Counted from the stretch's first letter, positions 1-9,222 are shown. The stretch: 24,209 bases of DNA from Thoreauomyces humboldtii (GCA_027596035.1 JADGJA010000293.1:1408-25616); one strand, 5' to 3'. Notes: a model not told the origin generated them from the letters alone. Made by a program: numbers and translations.

Positions 1-468
1 CACGAGTCACGAATGTAGAGAGTTCAGTAACGGCGCTCCCGACAACCATCTATTCGAATTTAAAAACCGACCTTCTTCAGTCTTCTGAGTTAACAATTAC
101 CTCCAATGATACAAACAAGACACTCACATTTGCATACAACAGCACCGTCTTAACAAGTCGAAATTACGCAGATGGTCAATTTGCTACAATTGCAAATCTG
201 GCAACAACCAATTCAAACGCCACCGTTTTGACCACACGAGTCACGAATGTAGAGAGTTCAGTAACGGCGCTCCCGACAACCATCTATTCGAATTTAAAAA
301 CCGACCTTCTTCAGTTTTCTGGGTTAACAATTACCTCGAATGATACAAACAAGACACTCACATTTGCATACGACAGCACCGTCTTGACAAGTCGAAATTA
401 CGCAGATGGTCAATTTGCTACAATTGCGAATCTGGCAACAACCAATTCAAATGCTACCGCTTTGACCA
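1..468 (+). repeat. Two tandem copies of a 234-bp in-frame coding repeat
   Basis: Bases 1-234 and 235-468 are nearly the same. I count nine substitutions and no indels, five of them silent. The unit is 78 codons long, so the frame is kept. A third, diverged start (CACGTGTTTCC) follows at 469. The first copy may be incomplete on the left because the window begins there. Confidence 0.95.
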
Positions 469-770
469 CACGTGTTTCCACTGCAGAGACCAACATCACA
501 AATCTGGGAAGCACCAAGCAAAACAACCTGAGTTTCTCATCCGCCTTCACCGTTTCAGGTGTGAACGTTGGGCTATCTCCTACGCAAGCCTTGGGAGGCC
601 TGATTCTGACAGGGACTGGTATTATTAGTCAGATAATTGGAAGTGGAACAAGTCAGACGTCTCTTTACTTTAAAAACACGACAAGCGGTATTGGCGGCTA
701 TCTAGGACTTGATGGAAGTGGCTTAGCAGGATACAATCAAGATGCTATGACAATTTTAGCCACGGGGTAA
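3..770 (+). CDS. Virus-like fibre protein, shaft part (5' end outside window, ends at a frameshift)
   Basis: The reading frame is open from the first bases of the window to the TAA at 768-770, so the gene starts upstream; there is no ATG near, and TTG at 228 is only the first possible start codon. The protein is rich in Thr, Ser, Asn and Ala. It contains a 78-residue unit twice, then TTRVSTAETNITNL, a heptad-like pattern typical of trimeric fibre shafts. No cysteines, signal peptide or introns are seen. Such proteins are known from giant viruses and tailed phages, where they form host-binding fibres; here this is inferred from repeat style only, since I recognise no specific ortholog. Base composition is more AT-rich than in the fungal genes to the right. 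The frame ends just before the head part begins in another frame, so the two parts are probably one broken gene. Confidence 0.6.
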   Translation, partial: RVTNVESSVTALPTTIYSNLKTDLLQSSELTITSNDTNKTLTFAYNSTVLTSRNYADGQFATIANLATTNSNATVLTTRVTNVESSVTALPTTIYSNLKTDLLQFSGLTITSNDTNKTLTFAYDSTVLTSRNYADGQFATIANLATTNSNATALTTRVSTAETNITNLGSTKQNNLSFSSAFTVSGVNVGLSPTQALGGLILTGTGIISQIIGSGTSQTSLYFKNTTSGIGGYLGLDGSGLAGYNQDAMTILATG

Positions 771-781
771 AACCTATCCAG

Positions 782-2362
782 TTGATCACTCAAGGAGGTA
801 GTGTGAATATACCGCAGACAACGGATTCATCTTCAGTAACGACAGGTGCATTACAAGTTGCGAGCGGGGTAGCAATTGGAAAAAGTCTGTTTGTTGGAGC
901 ATCTTCAACTGGTCAGCATGTATTCCAGACAACATCCGGAACTGATGCAGTTCGTATTCAAAACTTGTCAGCAAGTGGTTATTCGAGTATTCAGTTTGCA
1001 AATTCTACAGGAGGTGCAGTTGGATTCATCGGAATCGGATGCGCGTCCACTTCGGCACCATACCGTGGAAATATGTACTTTACAAGCGCGACAAGTGCGA
1101 ATTTGATTGTAGCATCAGCTATTCCTTCTATGCAAATTCTTTCGACAACAGACACTGTCTCTGCAACATCAGGAGCAATGCAGGTGGCTGGTGGCTTGGC
1201 AGTTTGTAAATCGCTCTTTGTTGGAACATATATAAATCAAGCCACAAGCACCATTTTGGACTCAACAACGGCTGCATCTGGAACAAACGCGACAAGTCTT
1301 CAATACAATTCAATCAATGCTCCAACATTGACTGCGACAAACACAGGTGTCGTCAGGAGAGCAGCTGCTACTATTTACATCTCTGGTGCTTCAATTGCTG
1401 GTACAAATACCACGATAACTAATCATTATGCGCTTCAGGTTGCTAGTGGAAATGTATTGCTAAACGGAGGGTTGAATGTGAATGGTTTATCAACAGTTTC
1501 TGGAGCGTTACAATTGCTGAACACAACCGATGCATTTAGTCCTATAACTGGTGCACTTCAAGTTGCAGGTGGGATAGGTATGAACAAGTCTCTTTCCATT
1601 GGAATTAAGTCAACGACTGATACAAATCCAGGATTCCAGTTGAACGCTTATGGGCGAGATAACTTGCAAATGATGTGGGACATGTTCGATAATGGAACAG
1701 GGAATGCTTGTGCAGCATATGATTCCTCTTTTCGTATTTTAAAGAGTGGAGGTAGGTTAGTCTTTCAGGGCGGCGCAGGCTACAGTGTTGGTCAGGTGAT
1801 AAATCCTCCAAACATTTTGGCTTTGTCTCCAAGTACCGTCGTCGTCTATACAACAACCGACTCGATAGACGCTTCAGCAGGTGCGCTTCAAGTATCAGGT
1901 GGCGTCACATGCAGGTCGGTTCTGCAGACAGCCCCTCACACATTCTCGATGATACAAGTGACCGGCAATAACCAAACACTCGCTGCAAATACGACTGTAA
2001 GTTTGGTTTTCACAAATGGAACCATTGTGTCAAAAAGCAGTCTTGATACTTGTAACGGTTCCACGGGGACATACACTCCAGGTGTAGGTGGATATTTCCG
2101 TTTTGGTGTGACTTTGACGCTTTACCAGGCGACCTTTGCGTTCACTGTATATACCGGATTGAAGGCAAACGGAACGATTATTCCTGGGACAACTGGGGTT
2201 TGGGTCATGCCAGGTAATGAAGGGACGTATACTCAGACCTTCGTCTGCTATGCACAAGTGGTTGCGGGTCAAGCGATAACATACAGCATCCAACCGACGG
2301 CTGCGTGTGCAACGTACTCTAATTACCAGAATTCCTTTTCAGGCGAGTTAATATCCTTCTAG
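782..2362 (+). CDS. Virus-like fibre protein, repeat and C1q-like head part (same gene, shifted frame)
   Basis: This 526-codon frame has no convincing own start: the first codon is TTG, and in this frame the coding pattern runs back only to the frameshift near 764-767. It carries four copies of a 28-residue unit of the form TTDxxSxxxGALQVAGGxxxxKSLFVG, beginning at about 818, 1145, 1523 and 1853. This unit is familiar from virion proteins of giant viruses and marine phages. The last about 140 residues (from about 1930) are a different domain with YTPGVGGYFRFGVTLT and a final SFSGELISF, which resemble the C1q/TNF-like trimeric head that caps many fibres. The product was probably a surface fibre that ends in a receptor-binding knob. 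The viral assignment is an inference from architecture; a bacterial or phage source is possible. No introns are visible, unlike in the fungal genes. Confidence 0.6.
   Translation: MITQGGSVNIPQTTDSSSVTTGALQVASGVAIGKSLFVGASSTGQHVFQTTSGTDAVRIQNLSASGYSSIQFANSTGGAVGFIGIGCASTSAPYRGNMYFTSATSANLIVASAIPSMQILSTTDTVSATSGAMQVAGGLAVCKSLFVGTYINQATSTILDSTTAASGTNATSLQYNSINAPTLTATNTGVVRRAAATIYISGASIAGTNTTITNHYALQVASGNVLLNGGLNVNGLSTVSGALQLLNTTDAFSPITGALQVAGGIGMNKSLSIGIKSTTDTNPGFQLNAYGRDNLQMMWDMFDNGTGNACAAYDSSFRILKSGGRLVFQGGAGYSVGQVINPPNILALSPSTVVVYTTTDSIDASAGALQVSGGVTCRSVLQTAPHTFSMIQVTGNNQTLAANTTVSLVFTNGTIVSKSSLDTCNGSTGTYTPGVGGYFRFGVTLTLYQATFAFTVYTGLKANGTIIPGTTGVWVMPGNEGTYTQTFVCYAQVVAGQAITYSIQPTAACATYSNYQNSFSGELISF
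818..1936 (+). repeat. Four dispersed 84-bp coding repeats (TTD...GALQVAGG unit)
   Basis: Copies begin at 818, 1145, 1523 and 1853. Each encodes about 28 residues starting with TTD, with a central GALQVAGG or close variant, and the first two end in KSLFVG. The fourth is the most diverged. They are separated by 240-290 bp of unlike sequence, so they are modular shaft elements and not a simple tandem array. Confidence 0.85.
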
Positions 2363-2490
2363 TTGCAAATATCGGGACGCTGTTGCGTTGTGTCGGAAGG
2401 TGCCGTTCATCTCATTAATAAAAGTTAGCCGAGATGGAGGGGGCGGAGGCAAATCTCACACAAGAAAATCAGAATGCAGCTTTTGTAGGA

Positions 2491-2554
2491 TGTCGGGGTT
2501 TGGGACTTTTGCATATAAACTAAGATACTTTTGCAAAAGTCCCGTTTCCCGACA
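2491..2554. repeat. Hairpin 1 (23-nt arms, 18-nt loop, imperfect)
   Basis: The left arm 2491-2513 and right arm 2532-2554 are inverted repeats except for a central four-base block, where the right arm carries GTTT instead of the expected AAAC. The loop is 18 nt, as in hairpin 2. Confidence 0.8.
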
Positions 2555-2654
2555 AGTGGCTGTGTAGTTGGAGGTAGATTATGGACAGCATGGGGGATGC
2601 AGATTCGGACAGGCTTCCGGACTTGGTCGGATTGGAGGCAAATGTAAAGTAGCA

Positions 2655-2718
2655 TGTCGGGGTTTGGGACTTTTGCAAAAATAATATAGATTATCTGCAA
2701 AAGTCCCAAACCCCGACA
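2655..2718. repeat. Hairpin 2 (perfect 23-nt arms, 18-nt loop)
   Basis: The left arm 2655-2677 is perfectly complementary to the right arm 2696-2718, with an AT-rich 18-nt loop. It could be a transcription end signal, a small mobile inverted repeat or a replication structure; nothing decides between these. Confidence 0.9.
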
Positions 2719-3420
2719 AGTGGCTGTGTAGGTTGGAAAAGATAAGGACAGGTGGCTGTGTAGGGTTCATAGAGGTTCGACAAGGTTCGGACAGGTGGCT
2801 GTGTAGGGTTGATAGAGGTCCGGACAGGGTTCGGACATGAAACTTGGACAGCAACTGAGGGGTAAGCTTTTATCGGTCAGAAACCCTAACCCTGCCGGTA
2901 AGCTATTAGCTGTCAAACTACCTATCTAACCCTTGTAAGCTATTGTTACAGTTTACCCTATGCACTCTGACAGACGGCAACTTGACGGGTTCCTTGAGGG
3001 AAGGTCGGCGTCTTTGGTCGGCAGGTGTTGGCTGCCGGATTGGTGCCTTGGAAGGATGACGAGGCTGGAAGATGATAACCTTACGATGTAGTGAAAGTAC
3101 GGTGTAAGCTCTGCCGTGTTATTGTGTAAGTCCTTAAAGGAAAGAGGGAGGGGGATGCCGACCGGGGTGCTTTATATCCTGGAAGTCGTCCCTCTCCAGA
3201 TGTCTCGGTTCGGCCGCTGGCGGATCCCTGGCTAGGCTGGTACTGGCTTCGTATGGCGCAGCCATCCATATGGCATACAGGGAACAACCGGAGCTTGTCC
3301 GAGTAGAAACAGAAAGAAGAGAAAAGAAGAAAGAGTGACAAAAGGTGGGAGCTATCTAAACTAGGTCTAGTGGAGAACTGCGCCATTGGTGACTTGTATG
3401 TTCTCGCCTTTTTCACTCAA

Positions 3421-3667
3421 CAATCAGTACCCCTTGAAAACGCCAATTGGTACCCCTTAAAGACGCCAGTTACCCTGAAAACGCTGATTAAAACCCCAGA
3501 AGACGCCAAATTACCCCCAAAGACGCCAATTAGATGCCAATTAGTCCTCTTGCAGACGGCACTTAGTACCCCTGAAGACACCACTTACCTGAAGACGCGA
3601 ATTAATCCCTGAAGAGGCTGATTAGTACCCCTTGAACCTGCAATCACGGCTGAAGACGCTAAATTGA
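3421..3667. repeat. Degenerate minisatellite, units of about 18-23 bp
   Basis: About eleven units follow the pattern CAATTAGTACCCCTGAAGACGC with many substitutions and small indels. The core GAAGACGC or AAGACGCC recurs through the whole stretch. A plus-strand frame overlaps part of it but is only a by-product of the repeat. Confidence 0.8.
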
Positions 3668-3734
3668 ATGCTTTTGAGTGCATCGGTAGGATCCTGTGGC
3701 ACCGTCCCCACGGGGTCACTATTCTTGAACATAT

Positions 3735-3753
3735 CCACGTGACAATATAAATA
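3735..3753 (+). promoter_or_regulatory. Isolated E-box and TATA-like element
   Basis: CACGTG lies a few bases before TATAAATA (3746-3753) on the plus strand. No plus-strand coding region follows; the next gene is the exoribonuclease on the other strand. It may be chance, or drive a noncoding or antisense transcript. Confidence 0.25.
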
Positions 3754-4046
3754 GGGACTGCTGTCGGAGAGGTTCGTCACTGCTTCAGGCGCATGCTGAA
3801 CCCGCCCTGCAAGCCGACGTAGGCGCAGTCGGATTAGGCTTTGATCATTCATCCGTTGAACTATGATGACTCTTGTACCTCCACGTTCCAGTATCAGCTG
3901 CCTAGCAACCCACATATTTATATACTGATTCACAAAAAAAGGATACATGGTACAAGCTAACTCCATTAAAACGGGGGGTGAGAGGGGGAAACAACGGTCC
4001 ATCTCAGGAAGAGAAAGAGCACAAGCAGAAAATACCCATCCATCCA

Positions 4047-7000
4047 TCACTCGGCATCCTCCCTAGCAGCAGGACAGCTGACCCCGGTGTCGACTTCATC
4101 CTTGACCAACTGTCGAGCCGCGTCGAGGACGCAGGAGGTGGGTACCTGGACGCCGAGAGGATGTTCCGCCATGACCTTGAACTCTGGCGGACTCTTCGCG
4201 ATCTCGGGCACGATTCGGACCATGACCTCGTCGAAGATGCGGATCGTCTGGGTGTGCACTCCTGCTGCATTGTAGCGACGCTTGGAGGGCGTGCTGGACG
4301 GCGGCGCGTCCTTTCGATCCCTGTCCCGACGTTGATTCGCCTTCGGATCTTCGGACTCGACGACGGCGGGGACGGGATTCGTTTCGTCGAGGTTGAGACT
4401 GGCGGTCGCGTCGGTGATGTCGTCGACGACGGTGTTGGCGTCCTTTGCTTTCTTCCAGTGGACGCGCAGGGATGTCACCACGCCTTCGATCGTCTCGACG
4501 CCGACGGCTTCGCCTGACTCGATGTTGTCCTCGATCCAGACGCGTTTCTCGATTCCAAAGTCCGGGATCAGGACGTCGAAGCTCCTGGGCCCGACGTTGT
4601 AGACCTCGGCGCGAGCGAACACCCCCTCTCGGAAGTCGCCGACAGGAAGGTTTTGTTCGACGTGACGGGCCTTCTCCTGCTCGCACAGTCGCGTGAGGTA
4701 GGCGCAGAGGTAGAGTTTCTGACTGGCTTCCTGCGCGTCCTTCGAACCGTCCTTTCGGTCGTTGCAGATCTTCGACACCTTGGATACCTCGTCCTTCGTG
4801 TAAAGGTCGCCGGGTGTCTCGTCGCAGACGGCCTCGAGCATGCGGTGGACCATCAGATCGCAGTATCGGCGGATCGGAGAAGTGAAGTGCGTGTAAAGAG
4901 GTACGTTGAGAGCGAAATGGCTCCATTCGTCAATGCCGAGCTCGCCGGTACAGAAGTATCGGGCCCGCATCATCGGCTTGATGCAAAGCTGACGGAGGAC
5001 GGAGCGCTTGTGCAGGTCAGTGATGCTCTCGAACGAGGTCTGGAGGGTACTCGAGGAGGTATCGTCGATGACGTATCCGAGCTTTGCCGCGAACTCGACG
5101 AACTCTGTCATGCCCTTCTCCTTCGGTGGTGCGTGATTTCGTAGCATGGCGCCCTCGGGAAACCTCGCAGCGATCTTCTGTGCCACGGCCATGTTGGCCA
5201 TCAGCATGTACTCCTCGATGAGTTTGTTGGAATCCTTGATTTGGTAAACACCCATGCGGGAGGGATTCCCAAAGTCGTCGATTCCGAACCAGAGCTTGAC
5301 GTTCTGCATGGATAACGCACCGTCCTCGAATCGGCGGTCACGCATCATGCGACTGAACTCGTAAAGACGTTTCGTGTCTTCCTTAATGTCGTCCTCCGTG
5401 ACGTTTCCGGTGATCTCGACCTTGGGCAAGCCTTCCCAATCCTTGCCCTCGATGAGTCGTTGAGCATGGTCGTAACTGAGCTTCGCGCACGAACGAATGA
5501 TCGAGCGTCCGAACCATGGCTGGCCGATAACTCTGGCCCTTTTGTCGAACTTCCACGTAACTGAAAACGCCAGTCGCTCCACTCCGGGGTTAAGACTGCA
5601 CAGGTTCTCGCATAGACTGCGCGGAAGCATCGGGACGACTTTCTGTACGAGGTAAACCGTCGTTGCTCTCCGTCGCGCTTCCTCATCAAGGGCTGTCCCA
5701 GGTGTGACAAAGAACGCTACGTCGGCGATGTGCACGCCGATCTCGTACTCCCCGTTTCCGAGATCCTTGACAGACACCGCGTCGTCCAGATCCCGAGCGG
5801 TAGGAGGGTCGATCGAGAAGATGCGCTCCTCGCGGAAGTCGCGACGTTTCGTGTACTCCTCGGCTGGAATGGTCCATCCGTCGGCGGGCAGGCAATCCAG
5901 GACAGCCTCCGAGAAATCGTCCCAAAGCACACCCGCGTCAACGAGGAGAGCGGCTGACTCTATGGATATCTCGCCCATCTGTCCCAGCGTCCCCGTAACT
6001 ATCCCATCGGGATACTGAGAAGCCGCTGGCCAGTTCCGGACAGTAGCTTTGAAAAGGATCGTGGAGAACGCCGAAGGATCTTGCAAAAAATCTTTCGGGG
6101 CGTTCTCGACCGGAATGGCTATCAACGGACCGCGCTTGTCGGTCTGCGAAGGAACGGTACATGTGAGGGGGCCATTCTTCACTCGTAGACACTCATAGCA
6201 CTCACCGGCTTAAACCAGATAATTCGAGGAGCCCGATCACGTCCAAGTGTAACTACACGATCGCGGCCACCACCATCGGGCTTATCGAACCCAAGAGTTC
6301 CGGCAAAGTACCGATCCGGCTTACGCTCAAGGATAAACACTACTTTTCCGTATCTCCTGATATCGTCTAAAAAACAAGATGTTGAGCTCAAGTCCCGTAG
6401 ACCCATTTAGAGCCACTCTTCAAGCGGTAGTACCAGGCTCGACCGACGATTCGTTGGTATCGTCAAAGACAGTGCCCTCGGTTTCCTCAGCTCCGTCTTC
6501 TACTACATCGCACTTGGCCTGGCGTTGGGCGTTGTCGAGACGCCTTGATTCCTGATGACGACTCTGACCATCGACCTCTCGCTGTCTTTCACTTCCTTCG
6601 AGAACTTGGACGACTACGACATCTCCCTCTAACGCTCGGTTGCGGTGCTTCACTCCACGGATGAAGATGTCGGCCCCGTTCGCTAGCCCTTCGCACGTGA
6701 CGTAAGCCTCGTTTCTATTTCGCTTGTTGATGCGTAGAGCGCCGGTCACCAGAGTGCCCTCCTCGATCTGTTTCGTCACGTTTGCCAAAGATAGGAATCT
6801 ATGGAGAATGAGAGAATGGAGACATCAGTGTACAGATCTCATTGAGAGATTCAGCGAGTCGCGCCGTAGTCTTACTCTTGGTAAAAGGGCGCAGAGGGTG
6901 ATCGCGAGTTAACCTTGTCCTTCCATAGACGACGTCCGGTAGACGAAGGTGAGTCCTGTGCGTATTCTCGCTTCTGAAGAGCTGGCGTGCGATTCTTTTT

Positions 7001-7783
7001 GTCGCTGGTTAACTCGTACAGTGTCTGCGACTGACGCGCCGACTTGGGTGTACGATCCTGCGCTGAGCTATCTCTCCAAGATCCAGCATCCGATCTTCCA
7101 TTGACGGGTTCGATCGGTTTGCCGGGCGTTCTCTGGGCAGTCTTGCCAGAGACACGCTCATCATCACGTCCTGTGAAGGGAGCCATAGGTGCAGGAGGAC
7201 TGCTATCACGCGATCGGCGAGCACCGCGCTTTCCATCCTCATGCCCTGATCGGTTCTTTGCTGCACGGGTTGATGTGTCGGGAAGAAAATTGTTGATCAC
7301 ATCGATGATGCCTCCAGATACTCCTGGCTGCGACGAAGTGACGCGACGATCCCCAGATAGCTGTTCCCTCAATGCTCCCGTTCCCTGCTCGAAGCTTCCC
7401 ATGTACCTTCGCGATTGCTGCGCAGGTGCTGCTTCCCCACCACCGCCACCACGGGCGTTCTGTTTCGGAGGGGCAGCTTTGCCCTTGCCGTTCGGCTTGG
7501 CGGGACCTCTCGCCCTCCAGTTAACCGCTTGAGAGGCCAGCTGTTCATAATCGTAGGATTCATCGATCGCGGCGACGTCGCCGGACGTGGGAAAAGATGT
7601 GGTCGAGGCGGATAAAGGTGGTTTATTCCGCTTGCCACCGCGATCCCGTGGAGAGGAGTTGCTGTTGGTTCCGCTTGCAAGGGGTGCTTGCTTTCCTTTG
7701 GGCGCTTTGGTTGCTGAGGTGATCTGCGTGGTAGGAAGGGAAGGATCTACACCTTGACCATCTGGATGGACTGGTTGGACCAT
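4047..7783 (-). CDS. DIS3L2/Ssd1-family 3'-5' exoribonuclease (RNB domain), 4 exons
   Basis: Exons by splice sites and frame are 7783-6876, 6798-6434, 6366-6206 and 6143-4047; introns of 77, 67 and 62 nt. The spliced frame gives 1176 residues. Order: about 300 disordered residues rich in Gly, Ser, Pro and Arg; a cold-shock domain (GALRINKRNRNEAYV, about 315-330); a second one with RRYGKVVFILERKPDRYFAG; the linker FKP-TDKRGPLIAIP typical of DIS3L2 and Ssd1; the RNB domain from about 575; SPIRRYCDLMVHR near 900; and a C-terminal S1-like region split by a charged insertion. IDPPTARDLDD holds all four acidic residues (about D590, D596, D598, D599) at the RNase II spacing. No PIN domain is seen, so it is not DIS3/Rrp44. 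Family role: cytoplasmic decay of uridylated RNA (DIS3L2), or mRNA binding and cell-wall control (Ssd1, which has lost catalysis in budding yeast). I favour an active nuclease. It shares a 299-bp divergent promoter with the next gene. Confidence 0.9.
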
Positions 7784-8082
7784 CGTTGCGAGCTTGCGCT
7801 GATCTGGGTTCCCTGTCCGCCGGAAGTGGACCGATCCTCGACGTTTGCTGGTGTCTCTTGGTGATCAGATCCGGGGCGCAGACGACTCAAGCTTCACCGA
7901 CGCGAGTATACTGGAAGTCTATCAGTCGCGAGGAGTTCAGAGACACGATGCGGTGGAAAGGGTGGGAATGGCGAGAGTTTTGTGTTTGCGGACCCTCTCT
8001 GAGGTCTCCCCCCAGAAAACGGTGGACAAGGGCACTCTCCCACCCTCCTCCCAATTCCCCCCACGGTCAACGCCAGAGAGCC
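7784..8082. promoter_or_regulatory. Divergent promoter between the exoribonuclease and K+/H+ exchange-related genes
   Basis: The two ATGs are 299 bp apart and point away from each other. The last 60 bp before 8083 are pyrimidine-rich (CACCCTCCTCCCAATTCCCC), as is common upstream of fungal starts. No TATA box is evident. Confidence 0.5.
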
Positions 8083-9222
8083 ATGAAGCTACGTCAGGTC
8101 GACGGTATCCTGCTCAGTCACGTACGGTCACGATGCAGTCGAGTCTCGGTTCCATTATCCGCAAGCAATGTCCATGGACGGGGCCTCACAACCGAATCGC
8201 TTGCAACCGTCGCTCCTACCTCACCGACCCCAACAAAACCCCTGTCTCCACGAAGTCCACGACCCGTCGATCCTCATACCGGTCTCAAAGTCTACGTCCT
8301 CCCAACCTTGAACGGCAAATACGCCTTCCACGCCGCGTTCCTCAAACCTCGAACGCAGTTCGAACGAGGAGCCGTGATCTCCGCCTTCATCCTACGAAAG
8401 TGGCGGTTTCAGCTATCGGACACGTTCGCGTTCGCGTGGCATGCGTTCGGCGCTAGGTTCACTCGAAGCGGGGGAGTGGGGATCGGCGCTTTCGTGTACA
8501 AGTGGGGGAACAGGGTTACGACTCGGAAGGCGGCTGACGAGTACTTTTTGAAGAGCATACCGCGCATCACGGAACACGTAATGTTCCCCGGGGGGAAACG
8601 ACACCGTTGCAGGAAGCGGTTGAAAGCTTCCGTGTCTGATGCCTGTCCTGCTCCAGATCGAGTTCATATACCCATCAAGCGCGAACTCGAAGCTCATTAA
8701 AGCCCAGCTCGGAGAGTTCTTGGCAGGCATGTGGCAGAGACCGCGCATTCTCTGATTGAAGACCTATCCTCTAAGTCTCTTGTCGATTCATCAACAGACG
8801 GCGATCGACATCGCTCCAAACTCTTCCTATGGGCACTCCTCCTTCCGAGCGCCCTCTACATATCAAAGTTCTACATCGCGCTCGCCAACATCCTTTTCAC
8901 CTACAACGTCTTCCGTTTGAACGCCTCCTGGCGGTCCATGTACGGCAGCAAGATCCTACAACGACTCCTCGACTCACGGCAGGTGACGTGGACGGCGTCG
9001 GAAGCCCTCGACGAGCAGGTCCGTGCTTTGAGCGCCGACGTCACGAGGAGAGCGGAAGCCGAGGCGGGACACGGAGGGAAAGTGTGGCGATGGACGAAGG
9101 ATTCGGATCTGCATGACGAGGTGGTGGACCGCTTGGAGGCGGACCTCAAGCTCGCGGAACTGGCGAGGACGTATAGGAGAGCGCGTATGCAGTATTTCGT
9201 ACATGGGACCAAGGAGCACTAG
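8083..9222 (+). CDS. Mitochondrial K+/H+ exchange-related protein (Mit_KHE1-like), 3 exons
   Basis: Proposed exons are 8083-8577, 8657-8744 and 8798-9222, about 335 residues. The first intron (8578-8656) is a normal GT-AG. The second is problematic: no GT donor restores frame, but a GC-AG intron 8745-8797 does; a frameshift is the alternative. The start MKLRQVDGILL gives an Arg-rich, acid-poor N-terminus like a mitochondrial presequence; the frame is open further upstream, with another ATG, but 8083 follows a pyrimidine tract. Family landmarks are LKVYVLPTLNGKYAFHA, the aromatic KWRFQLSDTFAFAWHAFG, IEFIYPSSANSKLI, and a hydrophobic segment KLFLWALLLPSALYI that continues into a second one, followed by NVFRLNASWRSMYGSKILQ. 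The C-terminus is charged and helical. This family (yeast YDL183C type) is linked to potassium/proton exchange at the mitochondrial inner membrane. The assignment rests on the motif pattern, not a search. Confidence 0.7.

Larger units (their letters stand above)
2445..2818. repeat. Imperfect tandem duplication with hairpins and GTGGCTGTGTAG motifs
   Basis: Two units each contain GGAGGCAAAT, a long hairpin and GTGGCTGTGTAG. Hairpins start at 2491 and 2655, and motifs at 2556 and 2720, which gives a period of 164 bp. Two further motif copies at 2752 and 2795 sit in a 29-bp direct repeat (2747-2775 and 2790-2818) that differs at one base. Confidence 0.8.
2363..4046. other. Gene-poor repetitive interval
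   Basis: There are only short, unconvincing open frames in this 1.7-kb stretch. It holds a duplicated hairpin block (2445-2820), short direct repeats of GGTAAGCT type around 2871-2935 with a two-unit telomere-like AACCCTAACCCT, a degenerate minisatellite (3421-3667), and an isolated TATA/E-box region (3735-3753). The last about 100 bases are probably the 3' untranslated region of the exoribonuclease gene on the minus strand. No transposase, terminal repeats or RNA gene was found. Confidence 0.6.

Noticed and set aside
2881..2893. Telomere-like AACCCTAACCCT
   Set aside because: Only two units, inside unrelated sequence; too short to call a telomere or an interstitial telomeric repeat.
3081..3416. 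111-codon minus-strand frame
   Set aside because: No protein-like pattern, no homolog recognised, lies in repetitive gene-poor DNA.
3622..4050. 142-codon minus-strand frame after the exoribonuclease
   Set aside because: Overlaps the 3' end of the gene and the minisatellite; composition not coding-like.
4096..4926. 276-codon Arg-rich minus-strand frame
   Set aside because: Shadow of the exoribonuclease reading frame on the same strand.
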